Of a stretch of 64,000 nucleotides of DNA, positions 7,702 to 16,950 are shown one piece after another (the first letter of the stretch is position 1; each line of letters begins with the position of its first letter). The DNA comes from JANQQN01 sp964519665. Its GTDB lineage: Bacteria; Myxococcota; Kuafuiibacteriia; Kuafuiibacteriales; Kuafuiibacteriaceae. The DNA lies in NCBI GenBank assembly GCA_964519665.1, contig CAZFIV010000001.1, positions 62,001 to 126,000 of the forward strand, given 5' to 3'. Made by a program: the position numbers and the translations under genes. The notes under the pieces were generated by a model. That model worked only from the letters and a program-made list of their open reading frames with translations. It ran no database searches and was not told the origin of the DNA.

Positions 7702-9120
7702 TTACGACAGGCTCTGCTCCAGGGCCTCGGTCAGGTTCCGGACTCCGACCGCCTCCATATCATCGGGAATCTTGGTCTTAGTGAGGCAAGCGGTCGGGAC
7801 GATCGCTCGGCGGAAACCCAGCTTCGACGCTTCGGCGAGGCGGACCTCGGGTTGGGTCACCCCGCGCAGCTCGCCGGCGAGGCCCACTTCGCCGAATACC
7901 AGCGCCCGCGCTGACAACGCTTGATTGGTCAGAGAGGAAGCGAGCGCGACGGCCACCGCAAGATCGGCGGCGGGCTCGCGCAGGTGGATGCCACCCGCGA
8001 CATTTATGAAGATATCACACCCCAGAAGCTGAAGGCCGGCGCGGCGTTCTAATACGGCGACGAGCAGGGCCGCCCGGGCGGTGTCGAAGCCCAAGCAGGT
8101 GCGTCGAGGGGTTCCGAAAGCGGTCGGCGACACCAATGCTTGCACCTCCACCAAAACGGGCCGAGTGCCTTCGATCGCCGGGAGCACCACCGACCCGGGA
8201 GCGTCTTCAGGGCGCTCGGCCAAGAAGATCTCGGACGGGTTGGCCACGGGTTGAAGGCCTTGGGCGTCCATCTCGAACACACCGATCTCGTTGGTCGACC
8301 CGAAGCGATTCTTGTGGGCCCGAAGGATACGGTACGGCTGCCCGGTCGCGCTCTCGAAATACAGCACGGTGTCGACCAGGTGCTCGAGGACCTTGGGCCC
8401 CGCAAGCCCCCCTTCCTTGGTCACGTGCCCAACCAGGAGAGTGGGGATCGACCGGGCTTTCGCAAGGTACATCAGGCGGGCCGCGACTTCCCGGAGCTGG
8501 GAGACCGACCCGGGCGCGCTCTCGAGCTGAGGATCGTACACCGACTGAATCGAATCGATGACCAGCGCTGCCGGCTCGAGCGATTCGACGGCCTCCACGA
8601 TGCGGTCGGTGCGGGTCTCGGCCAGGAGCAGGAGGCGCTTTCCGTCGACTCCGAGCCGATGGGCCCGGATCTTCACCTGTTGCGGGGATTCTTCACCCGT
8701 CACATATAGCACTCGGGCGTGGCCCCTCGCCCGGCCCTGGCTCGGTGGGTGGCTCGGTCGCCGGGCCATCTTATCGAGCGCTTGAAGCAGAAGGGTGCTC
8801 TTACCAATGCCGGGATCTCCTCCGACCAGGACGAGCATTCCCGGTACGAGGCCGCCACCCAGAACCCGATCGAGTTCGCCGATGCCCGTCGGCATGCGAG
8901 GGTCCGAGCTTCCGGCCACCTCATCAAGAGGTGTGGGCTGTGCGGCCGTCGACGCCTCGGGAAGGCGAAAGGTGCGGCTTTGGTGCTTGGGCTTGGCCTC
9001 GGGTTCGACCTTCTCTTCGGTCATCCGATTCCAAGCGCCGCAGGCAGGACAACGACCCAGCCACTTGGGGCTCGTGTGGCCGCATTCCTCGCACCGAAAC
9101 CGGCTCTTCGTCTTCGCCAC
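7702..9120 (-). CDS. radA: DNA repair protein RadA
   Basis: The protein has 472 residues and a GTG start (VAKTKSRFRCEECG). Domains in order are a four-cysteine zinc finger (CEECGHTSPKWLGRCPACGAW, residues 9-30, given as two CxxC pairs), a RecA-like ATPase with Walker A GGDPGIGKST and Walker B LVIDSIQS, the RadA signature KNRFGST, and a C-terminal Lon protease-like domain (HLREPAADLAVAVALASS) without the catalytic Ser-Lys dyad. RadA is a DnaB-like branch-migration helicase that promotes recombination from D-loops and helps process stalled forks. The length is normal for the family and all motifs are intact. It stands alone, convergent with the 5-alpha-reductase homologue. Confidence 0.95.
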   Translation of the reverse strand: MAKTKSRFRCEECGHTSPKWLGRCPACGAWNRMTEEKVEPEAKPKHQSRTFRLPEASTAAQPTPLDEVAGSSDPRMPTGIGELDRVLGGGLVPGMLVLVGGDPGIGKSTLLLQALDKMARRPSHPPSQGRARGHARVLYVTGEESPQQVKIRAHRLGVDGKRLLLLAETRTDRIVEAVESLEPAALVIDSIQSVYDPQLESAPGSVSQLREVAARLMYLAKARSIPTLLVGHVTKEGGLAGPKVLEHLVDTVLYFESATGQPYRILRAHKNRFGSTNEIGVFEMDAQGLQPVANPSEIFLAERPEDAPGSVVLPAIEGTRPVLVEVQALVSPTAFGTPRRTCLGFDTARAALLVAVLERRAGLQLLGCDIFINVAGGIHLREPAADLAVAVALASSLTNQALSARALVFGEVGLAGELRGVTQPEVRLAEASKLGFRRAIVPTACLTKTKIPDDMEAVGVRNLTEALEQSLS

Positions 9121-9277
9121 GACGGTTCCGGTGTAGCGGATTGGCGGTCACAAGTCCCGAGTCTTTCGTTCAAAGTCATTCGAAACCGGCAACCAGAATT
9201 GCGCATTGACGGGAGCCTCCGCTCTTGGATGAGCGGCTCTTGTTGACCGGCGGGCCTCTCTCTCGGATGATCCGAGC

Positions 9278-9634
9278 GTGGACCGTTCGGAGCTCAAGCG
9301 AATCATCCGTGAAGTGCTCGAAGAAGAAAGCGGATATGGCTTCGCCGAGGTTGGGGAGCGATGGCGCGGCGGCAAGCTCGTCCTGCATCCTCGGGAATCC
9401 CATTTGCAGCCCAAAGAGGTGCCCCTTGATGTGTTCTTTCACAAGATCGTGATGATCCGGGACCGTCTTCGAGTCCTCGAACAGAAGATCAACGGCAACG
9501 ACAAGCTCACGGCCAACGAGAAGGTTGACCTTCAACAGTACATCACCAAGGCCTACGGCACCTTGACGACGTTCAACATTCTGTTCCGCGACAAGGCGGA
9601 CCGAGTCTCGTCGAGCGCCGAGGAGGAGAAATGA
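9278..9634 (+). CDS. Conserved hypothetical protein, charged helical
   Basis: The protein has 118 residues and a GTG start (VDRSELKRIIREVLEEE). It is soluble, strongly charged and mostly helical, with a central block PKEVPLDVFFHKIVMIRDRL and VLEQKINGNDKLTANEK, then a long helix with YITKAYGTLTTFN. There is no signal peptide or metal-binding motif. The function is not recognised. It overlaps the next gene by ATGA, so the two are translationally coupled. The regular helical pattern and coupling make it a convincing gene. Confidence 0.7.
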   Translation: MDRSELKRIIREVLEEESGYGFAEVGERWRGGKLVLHPRESHLQPKEVPLDVFFHKIVMIRDRLRVLEQKINGNDKLTANEKVDLQQYITKAYGTLTTFNILFRDKADRVSSSAEEEK

Positions 9635-10182
9635 AACGCGGGTTACTCATTTTGGTCCTCGGAGGCGCCGTCGGCTGCGCTTCTGGCTCGCAGAGCAACG
9701 ATCTCGAACCTCTGCGACGGTCCGTGAAGGCATACAACGAGGCCTATCGATGGAAGAACTTCGAGCGCGCAGCGGCGTTTCTGCCGAGGGATGTCCGACT
9801 CGCGTTCTTGTCGGCATACGAGGACGACGAGAAGAGTCTTCATATCGATGATTATCAGATTATGCAGGTAAGGTTGCAGAGCGAGGACGCCGCTGAGGTC
9901 GAAGTACGAGTGAGCTATACGCTGCTGCCCTCGGTCACTGTTCAAACGCGACGGGTCACCCAGCATTGGCATCGGATCGGCAAACAGTGGATCCTCGAGG
10001 CCGAAGACAACTCGATTCGCGACCTGCGGGCCGAAACGAAGCCTCAGGAAACCGAGGCGGATCCCGACTCGTTTGGCGGCAGCAATGCGGATGTCCAGCG
10101 GGATTCAGTAAAGGTTAAGGTCGTCGACCCCGAGGGCCGAATCATTCGAGATGATACCGCCGCCCCCGCCGAGCCTCAGTGA
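9631..10182 (+). CDS. Small lipoprotein, NTF2-like fold suspected
   Basis: The protein has 183 residues. A lipoprotein signal peptide ends at LGGAVGCASG, with the lipidated cysteine at residue 16. The mature part has a helical start (SVKAYNEAYRWKNFERAAAFLP) and then strands with YQIMQVRLQS, AEVEVRVSYTLLP and WHRIGKQWILEAE. This resembles the NTF2/SnoaL-like cone fold seen in many small periplasmic proteins. The C-terminal 45 residues are acidic and low in structure. It is coupled to the upstream hypothetical gene by ATGA, suggesting a joint role, perhaps in the envelope. No enzymatic residues are recognised. Confidence 0.75.
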   Translation: MKRGLLILVLGGAVGCASGSQSNDLEPLRRSVKAYNEAYRWKNFERAAAFLPRDVRLAFLSAYEDDEKSLHIDDYQIMQVRLQSEDAAEVEVRVSYTLLPSVTVQTRRVTQHWHRIGKQWILEAEDNSIRDLRAETKPQETEADPDSFGGSNADVQRDSVKVKVVDPEGRIIRDDTAAPAEPQ

Positions 10183-10207
10183 TCCCGCAGGTCCCATAGG
10201 CGCTTGC

Positions 10208-10237
10208 AGCCCGGCACCCCGGGGAAAGTGCCCGGCT
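10208..10237 (+). terminator. Candidate terminator hairpin after the lipoprotein gene
   Basis: A 10-bp stem with one mismatch (AGCCCGGCAC and GTGCCCGGCT, loop of 10 nt) begins 25 nt after the lipoprotein stop. Only three T residues end the stem (CTTTGAAT), so termination would be weak or factor-assisted. It separates the two-gene unit from the next gene. Confidence 0.4.
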
Positions 10238-10355
10238 TTGAATCGATGCCACCAGCGATCATACTCGCCCGCTCGGGGGCCGCCGGTCCCAGTGCGCCGA
10301 CGAGACGTCAACTCGGCGGGCATTTGCTCCGGTGGCCGCTTCGCGTCCGGTCTTC

Positions 10356-11516
10356 ATGAATACGTTGATGTCGATTTTGTTCTTTTTCGTCATGTTCGGC
10401 GCCTTATTCGGGTTGCCGGTGGTGGCCACGGTGCTGCTCATGCGCCGGCGCGAGGGGCGCGTGCATCAGGTCCTTCGCGAAGTGAAGAGCCAATATCGTT
10501 TGCGGGGCCGAGCTCGGAGTCACCTGGCAGGGCGTATCGATGGTCGCCCGCTGCGGATCACGCGGGACATGAAACGGGGGGTCGTGGTGGCCGTCGACCT
10601 CCTGCCCGCCGACGTTCGACGTCGCCATGCCCAGTGGCCACGAGAGCGGGCCCATAGGTTCTCGGCCGCTCTGCAGCGCCTGTTGGCCCAGTCGGGGTTT
10701 GAGCACGCGGAACTGGGAGAGCGGATCGAAGGTCGGTGGATGTTCCGACTCGGCCCCTACCCCACGGTCGACGCGATCGAGGAGGCACTGCAGACTATCG
10801 GCCGAGGTGTTTCGGACGAGAAGGTACTGGCTGACGTGGCGGCCGCGGCCGAGGAAGCTGACCGGCCGTCAGCGAGGGCTCGCCTGACCGAGGTTTCGGA
10901 GTCGCACCAGCCTCCGTGGTTGCGTGCCGAGGCTTATCGAGGGCTTCTGGCCCACACTTCGGAACGAGAGCAGCTCGAGGCGTACGCACAGCGACTCTCG
11001 GCCGCGTCCGAGCCGGCGCTGCGAACGCTCGCCCCGTCGGCGTGGAATCGCGTTGAAGAGGAGCGGGCCATGGTTCCCCTGCGGGGCCTGCTGAGCGACG
11101 ATCACCCGAGCGTCGTCGAGGCGGCGGCCCGAACGTTGGCGGAGCGTACCGGGCGTGGTGACCCAGAAACCGAGGGCGTGCTGCTCGACCGCCTCAAGGG
11201 TGCGAGCGGTCCACTCCTGTTCGTGATCGTGCGGGCTTTAGGAGTGGTCGGTTCTTCTCGTGCGCTGTCGGAGATGGCGCGCTGGGGCGGTGGTCGGTCG
11301 ATGAGCGTGACGCTTCGCGAGACCGTCGCTCGGGAGTCAGCCCGAATTCGCATGGCGCTGGGCCTCAAGCCCGCGGAACACGGCGGACAACTGAGCGTCG
11401 CGCAGGCGCGCGGGGAGCTGAGCCCCGCGGTGTCCGACGAACGCTTGACCGAAGAAGCGGACAAGCTCGACGGCTCGGAGAGACCGCCCGAACCGACCCC
11501 GGAGCCGACGACCTAG
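10356..11516 (+). CDS. Membrane-anchored protein with HEAT-like helical repeats
   Basis: The protein has 386 residues starting MNTLMSILFFFVMFGALFG. A GTG 24 nt upstream is an alternative start. One N-terminal transmembrane helix is followed by an Arg-rich stop-transfer segment (LLMRRREGR), so the body is probably cytoplasmic. A first globular part (residues about 40-140) has LAGRIDGRPLRITRDM and WMFRLGPYPTV. The second half is a run of paired helices such as EAYRGLLAHTSEREQLEAYA and VEAAARTLAERTG, with LLFVIVRALGVVGSSRALSE, resembling HEAT repeats used for protein binding. The C-terminus is acidic and Pro-rich. The function is unknown. Confidence 0.65.
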   Translation: MNTLMSILFFFVMFGALFGLPVVATVLLMRRREGRVHQVLREVKSQYRLRGRARSHLAGRIDGRPLRITRDMKRGVVVAVDLLPADVRRRHAQWPRERAHRFSAALQRLLAQSGFEHAELGERIEGRWMFRLGPYPTVDAIEEALQTIGRGVSDEKVLADVAAAAEEADRPSARARLTEVSESHQPPWLRAEAYRGLLAHTSEREQLEAYAQRLSAASEPALRTLAPSAWNRVEEERAMVPLRGLLSDDHPSVVEAAARTLAERTGRGDPETEGVLLDRLKGASGPLLFVIVRALGVVGSSRALSEMARWGGGRSMSVTLRETVARESARIRMALGLKPAEHGGQLSVAQARGELSPAVSDERLTEEADKLDGSERPPEPTPEPTT

Positions 11517-11691
11517 GGTCGCGCCCGGGAAGTACGGCTCGTTTTCGCCGACCCTCTTCTCCGGTGCTCGTCGCGCGGCCGCCCTTAGGGGCTCCTCGGT
11601 TGCAGGGGGCGGACGCGAAATCGCTCACAGACCACGACCCCATCAGTCGGAACCGGCACCATACAGCGCCGAGACTTCGCGGTTGCGGACC

Positions 11692-12231
11692 CTAGAACGG
11701 GATGTCGCTGTCGTCGAGCGGGGGCGGTTCGTTGGGACTCGAGCCGCCCGCGTCGCCGCCGTATCCGCCGCCGGAACGGCCGCCGCCGTAGCCCCCGCCT
11801 TGGGCGCCGCCGTATCCACCGCCGCCTTGGCCGCCGCCGCCGTAGCCCCCGCCTTGGGTGCCGCCGTATCCGCCGCCGCCTTGACCGCCGCCCCCATCGG
11901 AGCGACTGCCGAGGAAGGTTACGCTGTTGGCCACGATCTCGGTCGTGTACCGCTTGTTGCCGTCGCGGTCTTCCCACTCACGAGTCTGGATACGACCCTC
12001 GACGTGGACGCTCCGACCTTTGCGGAGGTACTCGCCGCAGTGCTCGGCTTGTTTGCCCCAGACGACAATGCGGTGCCATTCGGTCCGCTCCTGGCGTTCG
12101 CCGTTGCGGTCGTTCCAGACTTCGCTCGTCGCGATCCGGAAGTTGGCGACCGCGGATCCGCTCGAGGTGTACCGTACCTCGGGGTCGGCACCGAGGTTTC
12201 CAATCAGAAATACTTTGTTGAGGCTGGCCAT
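11692..12231 (-). CDS. ssb: Single-stranded DNA-binding protein
   Basis: The protein has 179 residues. The N-terminal OB fold (residues 1-110) has the family start MASLNKVFLIGNLGADPEVR, then WHRIVVWGKQAE, LRKGRSVHVEGRIQTREW and ANSVTFLG. The linker (residues about 115-165) is almost entirely Gly, Gln and Tyr in GGGYGG repeats. The acidic tip DDSDIPF recruits SSB partner proteins such as RecO, RecQ and PriA. SSB tetramers coat single-stranded DNA in replication and repair. The gene lies between a helical-repeat gene and the SNF2 helicase and appears to have its own promoter. Confidence 0.97.
   Translation of the reverse strand: MASLNKVFLIGNLGADPEVRYTSSGSAVANFRIATSEVWNDRNGERQERTEWHRIVVWGKQAEHCGEYLRKGRSVHVEGRIQTREWEDRDGNKRYTTEIVANSVTFLGSRSDGGGGQGGGGYGGTQGGGYGGGGQGGGGYGGAQGGGYGGGRSGGGYGGDAGGSSPNEPPPLDDSDIPF
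11755..11890 (-). repeat. Gly-Gly-Tyr-Gly coding repeats in the ssb linker
   Basis: Tandem GGN GGN TAC/GGN codons encode repeated GGGYGG/GGGQGGGGYGG units. Such low-complexity linkers are common in SSB and can promote phase separation. The DNA is internally repetitive and likely to vary in length between strains. Confidence 0.7.
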
Positions 12232-12277
12232 GGGTTCTCCGTCTTGTTCGAGACCTCATCGAGGCTCGGTCAATCAG

Positions 12278-12306
12278 CTTTACTCAGCCCCGATCCGCCG
12301 AGTCAA
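12278..12306 (-). promoter_or_regulatory. Candidate sigma70 promoter of ssb
   Basis: On the minus strand TTGACT (12306-12301) is followed after 17 nt by GTAAAG (12283-12278), 47 nt before the ssb start codon. The -35 is near consensus and the -10 is poor. No LexA-like palindrome was recognised. Confidence 0.3.
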
Positions 12307-12432
12307 TGGAGCCCCGGTCGGACCTGATTCCACAATGGTCGTCGGGCCGCCGGACCGTGTCTACAGCCCGCTTGGCCCTCATCCAGCGCCAATCGAAACT
12401 TCGAAAACCGAGCGCGGAGCACCCGCTACCCG

Positions 12433-15400
12433 CTACGATAGAAGGCGCTCGAGGTCTTCCATCGACAACTCCTGGACGACCGCGTTGTCTTCGGAGATCA
12501 GCGCCTGCGCCAGACGCCGCTTATCCTGCTGCATCTGCACGATTTTATCCTCGACCGTCTCTTCCGCGATGAGTCGGTACGCGAAGACCGATCGCGTTTG
12601 GCCGATGCGGTGGGCGCGGTCGATGGCCTGGGCTTCGGCGGCTGGGTTCCACCACGGGTCGAGAATGTATACATAATCGGCGGCGGTCAGATTCAGACCG
12701 AGCCCTCCGACCTTGAGGCTGATGAGGAACAGCGGGCAGTCCGGGTCGTTCTGGAAGCGGTCGACCACGGCCGCCCGGTCACGGGTGCGTCCGTCGAGAT
12801 AAGCGTACGTATAGCCGTCGGCGTCGAGACGCTTGCACAGAATCTCGAGCAGCTGGACGAACTGAGAGAATACGAGGACCTTATGACCCTCTTCGAGCAC
12901 TTCGCTCAGCTGACTAAGAAGGGCGTCGAGCTTACTGCTGACCCCGGATGCCCGGCGCGGGTCGACCAAGCCTGGGTGGCAGGCAGCCTGGCGCAGCCGC
13001 AGCAGCGCTTCGAGCACGTGCATTCGGGCCCGGCCGAAGCCCTCCGCGCTGATGCGTTCCTTGATGCGCGTCCGGTAGTGCTCGCGAAGCTCGTCGTAGA
13101 GTCGGCGTTCGTCGTCATCGAGGCGCACTCGGATCGTGAGCTCCGTCTTTTCGGGAAGCTCTTGCAGCACTTGCTTTTTTGTTCTCCGGAGGATCAGCGG
13201 ACGCAGCCCACGGGAGACCGCGTGCAGGGCCTCGTGGTTCTCGGGTCGCGCGAGGCCGGCGAACTCACGCCGGCTGCCGAGCATCCCCGGATTCAGGAAT
13301 TCGAAGATGGACCACAGCTCGGCGAGGTGGTTTTCGACGGGCGTGCCGCTCAAGGCCAGGCGATGCCGTCCCTGCAGGAGCCGGCACGCCTTGCTCGCTT
13401 GAGCCGAGGCATTCTTGATGGCTTGGGCCTCGTCGAGGATGACGTAGTCGAACTGCTGGGTGCGCAGATGTTCGACGTCACGCCGAACCGTACCGTAGGT
13501 GGTGACTACCAGGTCCTGCTCATCGAAATCTTCGAGCCGTTCAGACCGCTGAAGGCCGGTGTAGTCGAGCACGTTCAGGTGAGGCGTGAAGCGCTCGGCT
13601 TCGCTCACCCAGTTGAAGACCAAGCTGCGCGGCGCAACGACCAACGATGGCCCTCGGCTGCGGCCTTCGGCCTTGCGCTGGGCGAGAAGAGCCAACAGCT
13701 GTACGGTCTTTCCGAGCCCCATATCGTCGGCGAGGCAACCGCTCAGGCCGAGTCGCTCGAGGTACAGCAGCCAGCCCAACCCTTCGCGCTGATAGGTACG
13801 CAACTGTCCCGCGAACTGGTCGGGCTCAGGAACCGCGTTCGGCAAGCCGGCCTGCCTAAGGTGCTCGCGATGATCGACGAAGCCCTGGTCGGGCTGAAAG
13901 ATGTTCTGCTCGGTGAGCATCATGTCGAGCAGGATGGCCTGACTCTTAGCAAAGCGGAGCTTGCGACCCCTCTTTGCCCCGAGACTCGCCAGGGCGGTGT
14001 ATTTCTTCAGCCAGTCCTCCGGCAGAATGCCGTGGCTGCCGTCATCCAGGCGTACGAAACCATCCCCCTGGCGGACCGCCCGCAGCAGCTCTGGGAGGTC
14101 GAGCTGAACGCCATCGAAGTTGATTTCCCCTTCGAGGTCGAACCAGTCCTGACCGGACACGATCCGTAGCGACTGGGCGGACAACCCCCGGATCTGTCCG
14201 CCACGGGCCTCCACTCTCCAACCGGCCCGAACGAGCGCCCGAACGATGGAGTCGAATCGCCCCTTGGGGACGCTGACCGAGGACGTATCGGCATCATCGG
14301 GCGGCGTGGCGCCGAAGCGGCCGAGAATCTCGAGAGCGGTCCGCTCCATCGCTGGGTCGCGCAAAACAACCCGCCGCTCGTCGGCGTCGACGAAACCCGA
14401 GTCGGTTGCCGACATCGGAAACATCACATCCCCGTACGCGAACCGTATCTCGACCGCGACCGTGGCTTTGCGCGGCTTGGGGGTCTCGAAGATCGCCTGC
14501 GGCTGAGGCATCGCGCGGTTTGCAGTCCACGGTGCCGGCAGCTCGATGTCCGGGATGTGGGAAATTGTGCACAGCTGACGAAGCGCCTCCTCTGGGTTCT
14601 CCGCCGGCAAACGAAGCGCTCCATTCTTTCGAAGGTAGCGGATCCAATGGAAGCCATCTCCGATTTCGACGTGGGATACCCGGTCAGCAATGACCGCGAG
14701 GCCGTCTCGAAGAAGGAGGTGCACTTGCGACGCGGTAGCCGTCTGGTCGTCGCGGGTGAAGACGACTTCGAGAAGCCATGATTCGGGCATCTCGACGTCG
14801 GCTTCTGCCCGCAAGATAGCTTGCCAGGGCTTATCGACGTCGAGCTTGAGGGGTGGCTCGTCGTGTCTGCCGTTCGGGCCCGCTAGGACCAGGGCCTCGG
14901 TGTTTGTCAAGGCTGGCAGGATATGAGCGCGGTGGCCGGACGCGACGACCGCGGCCGCTTCGTCGGCCCCGTCAGGGAGACGGAGATGGGGGGCCGAATA
15001 GGGCGGCAGCGGAGAAGCGGAGAGCAACTCGAGCGCCGTCCGCCGAGGTCCGTCAGGGACCGTCGCGAGGCTCCGCTCCGTGAGCGGATACGGAGTCCAC
15101 TCATCGGCCTCGCGTACGAATACCTCGATGACGAGGTTCTGAAGCTCCTCGGATCGAGGTGCGTTGATGGCGAATTGCCACTGTCGCGGCTGTGCGCGGC
15201 CAATGGCCACCGCCGCGGATGACAGCGGCGGAAAAGGACCCGTCGCCCGGCGCAGGGCCGCCAGACGGGCCTCCCAACCATCGGACGGGTCCCGGCCTTC
15301 TCCGCCGCGCTCCTGGGCGTCGTCGCCATTGGCCTTGGCCAACGACTCTTTGCTGTCGAAGAACGAATCTCGACCGACCGAGATCTCTTCCTTGAGGGTG

Positions 15401-15762
15401 ACCAAGTCGAGCCGGCCCTCATAGAACGCCGGGTTCACCATCCGGATGCCCTGGCTCTCGATCGCAAGCAGAGTTGCATAAAGGTGCTTGCAGGGGAATC
15501 CGTCCTTAAAAAACGCGCAGTCGCACTGAACCTGCAGTCGGCTGCGGTTCGGGACTTCTGCGAAATTGATGGCGACCAAGTACGGCTCGGGGCGGGATCC
15601 GTTGACGTGGGCAAGGACCGTATCGCGGTCGGCCCCCTCGATGGCTACTCGGCCCTCGACGAAGTACTGTCGGCCTTGCCGGCTTGCGCGGCTCGTAAAG
15701 GCACCGGCGGTGGCCTGCGCCAACGACGGTCCGCTCGATTCTGACGGTGCAGGTCGGGTCAT
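12433..15762 (-). CDS. SWIM zinc finger SNF2-family helicase
   Basis: The protein has 1,109 residues. A SWIM zinc finger lies at C80-x-C82, C91-x-H93. The middle (about 120-600) is a poorly conserved accessory region. The SNF2 ATPase follows: motif I DDMGLGKTVQ near 680, TTYGTVRRD, motif II DEAQ near 777 and LSGTPVENHLAELWSIFEFL. The helicase C-terminal lobe has LDGRTRDRAAVVDRF near 985, SLKVGGLGLNLTAADYV, DPWWNPA and the motif VI segment QAIDRAHRIGQ. Bacterial SWIM-SNF2 proteins (HepA/RapA-like) are double-stranded DNA translocases thought to remodel protein-DNA complexes. All motor motifs are intact. The gene is close to ssb but not obviously in an operon. The biological role is unknown. 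Confidence 0.92.
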   Translation of the reverse strand: MTRPAPSESSGPSLAQATAGAFTSRASRQGRQYFVEGRVAIEGADRDTVLAHVNGSRPEPYLVAINFAEVPNRSRLQVQCDCAFFKDGFPCKHLYATLLAIESQGIRMVNPAFYEGRLDLVTLKEEISVGRDSFFDSKESLAKANGDDAQERGGEGRDPSDGWEARLAALRRATGPFPPLSSAAVAIGRAQPRQWQFAINAPRSEELQNLVIEVFVREADEWTPYPLTERSLATVPDGPRRTALELLSASPLPPYSAPHLRLPDGADEAAAVVASGHRAHILPALTNTEALVLAGPNGRHDEPPLKLDVDKPWQAILRAEADVEMPESWLLEVVFTRDDQTATASQVHLLLRDGLAVIADRVSHVEIGDGFHWIRYLRKNGALRLPAENPEEALRQLCTISHIPDIELPAPWTANRAMPQPQAIFETPKPRKATVAVEIRFAYGDVMFPMSATDSGFVDADERRVVLRDPAMERTALEILGRFGATPPDDADTSSVSVPKGRFDSIVRALVRAGWRVEARGGQIRGLSAQSLRIVSGQDWFDLEGEINFDGVQLDLPELLRAVRQGDGFVRLDDGSHGILPEDWLKKYTALASLGAKRGRKLRFAKSQAILLDMMLTEQNIFQPDQGFVDHREHLRQAGLPNAVPEPDQFAGQLRTYQREGLGWLLYLERLGLSGCLADDMGLGKTVQLLALLAQRKAEGRSRGPSLVVAPRSLVFNWVSEAERFTPHLNVLDYTGLQRSERLEDFDEQDLVVTTYGTVRRDVEHLRTQQFDYVILDEAQAIKNASAQASKACRLLQGRHRLALSGTPVENHLAELWSIFEFLNPGMLGSRREFAGLARPENHEALHAVSRGLRPLILRRTKKQVLQELPEKTELTIRVRLDDDERRLYDELREHYRTRIKERISAEGFGRARMHVLEALLRLRQAACHPGLVDPRRASGVSSKLDALLSQLSEVLEEGHKVLVFSQFVQLLEILCKRLDADGYTYAYLDGRTRDRAAVVDRFQNDPDCPLFLISLKVGGLGLNLTAADYVYILDPWWNPAAEAQAIDRAHRIGQTRSVFAYRLIAEETVEDKIVQMQQDKRRLAQALISEDNAVVQELSMEDLERLLS

Positions 15763-15864
15763 CCGGCGTTCACCAAGATTGACGAGCTTACGAACGCTGC
15801 GCCGCCCACGGCAACCGTTGGTGTGTGAACGCTCGGTTTCAGGGGGGGGCCGACCCGAACGAGC

Positions 15865-16041
15865 TCAGGCCATCTTGCGCCAACGCAGCACAACGGCGAC
15901 GAAGAACAGCCAGAAGACGTCGAGCTTGGGTGTCTCATTCGGATTTACGCGCATCGACCGCTCGGCGTCCTTTTGACCGCCGCGATCGGTGTCGGGCGCG
16001 ATATCGGCGCCCGCGTCAGTCGGGAGTGTGGCAGCTGTCAC
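15865..16041 (-). CDS. Possible small tail-anchored protein (58 aa, GTG start)
   Basis: A GTG at 16041 opens a frame beginning VTAATLPTDAGADIAPDTD. It ends in one hydrophobic helix LDVFWLFFVAVVLRW followed by RKMA, a typical tail anchor. The same frame is open all the way from the DUF547 stop codon at 16186, 107 codons without a stop. It could be a small membrane protein, an extension lost from the DUF547 gene by a stop mutation, or chance. No ribosome binding site is clear. The rest of the 15763-16185 gap shows nothing else. Confidence 0.3.
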   Translation of the reverse strand: MTAATLPTDAGADIAPDTDRGGQKDAERSMRVNPNETPKLDVFWLFFVAVVLRWRKMA

Positions 16042-16185
16042 TCTACTGTCCGACGGGTGCGCGTCGGCAGTGCGACGCTGAGCGTACGTGTTCCAGGCCA
16101 GGCCAATTTTCCCCGGAAAGGCGCCCAGGATGGTCGGCGGGTCGTCGAAGGATGCAGGGTTCGAGGGCCTCGAGGCCTTCGATCC

Positions 16186-16902
16186 TTACTGTTGATTCAG
16201 CGTCCAGTTGTAGTCGAGGAAGGTTACTCGAGGCGAATCGCCGGTGGCCTTCCGGTCCGCTGTCCTGAGGTGGCGCAACGCAAAGTCGCGCGCGCCATCC
16301 GGTCCGCCGAAGTCGTTCGCATACCAGTCGAAGATCTTCGAGAGCGCGATCTGACCCGGCTTGACCCGTGCGCCGGCCGGGCTGGAGAGGTACCGACGCG
16401 TGGCCACGTCGAAGCGTCGGTCCATGTCGTCGCCCAGGTACGGCTTCGACTCGAGAATCGGACAGCCGACGGCCGCACAAACGAGTACGAAATGTGTCCG
16501 CGGATCGCGCGCGTATGGGCTGAGGACCTTCTTCTCCAGCTCGTCGAGGCTGACCATCTGTCCGGCCACCTTGTGCGTCCGCATCTTGAAGAAGTCTTTG
16601 ACGTCGAGCACCGATCGGGGGCGCTTGTGCTTGATCACCGAACGGAGGACCAAAGCGTTGTAGGCGTCGACGTAAAAAGCGATGCGCCGGTTTCGGTCGG
16701 TCGGAAGCACCGCCGATGCCACGCCCTCGAGATAGCGGTCGAGCTTATCGAGGTCTTTGCTCTCCAGGGCAGCGTAGTCGACACGCCCATCTTTGACATG
16801 GGTCTTGAGAATCTCGGCGTACAGCGCGTTTGTATCCGGGGTGTCCGGCACGGAGCCGGCGACGGCGAGGGTCAGGGCGAAGGGCAACGTCAGAATGGTC
16901 AT
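16186..16902 (-). CDS. DUF547 domain exported protein
   Basis: The protein has 238 residues. The start is well supported by GGAG 8 nt upstream of ATG 16902. A short signal peptide (MTILTLPFALTLAVAG) precedes the mature chain. DUF547 hallmarks are RIAFYVDAYNALVLRSVI and RTHFVLVCAAVGCPIL, including the conserved cysteine and the Asn of YNAL. DUF547 proteins are widespread in bacteria and plants, without a settled activity; a papain-like fold has been proposed for the family. The neighbour downstream is a possible tail-anchored ORF in the same frame. Function unknown, probably in the periplasm. Confidence 0.85.
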   Translation of the reverse strand: MTILTLPFALTLAVAGSVPDTPDTNALYAEILKTHVKDGRVDYAALESKDLDKLDRYLEGVASAVLPTDRNRRIAFYVDAYNALVLRSVIKHKRPRSVLDVKDFFKMRTHKVAGQMVSLDELEKKVLSPYARDPRTHFVLVCAAVGCPILESKPYLGDDMDRRFDVATRRYLSSPAGARVKPGQIALSKIFDWYANDFGGPDGARDFALRHLRTADRKATGDSPRVTFLDYNWTLNQQ

Positions 16903-16950
16903 GGAGGACTCCTTGTCTAGGTAGTCGTACGACGTCTGAGGGCCAAGGTT

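Noticed and set aside
12598..14169. Plus-strand open frame of 523 codons
   Set aside because: It is antisense to the SNF2 helicase and has no recognisable domain.
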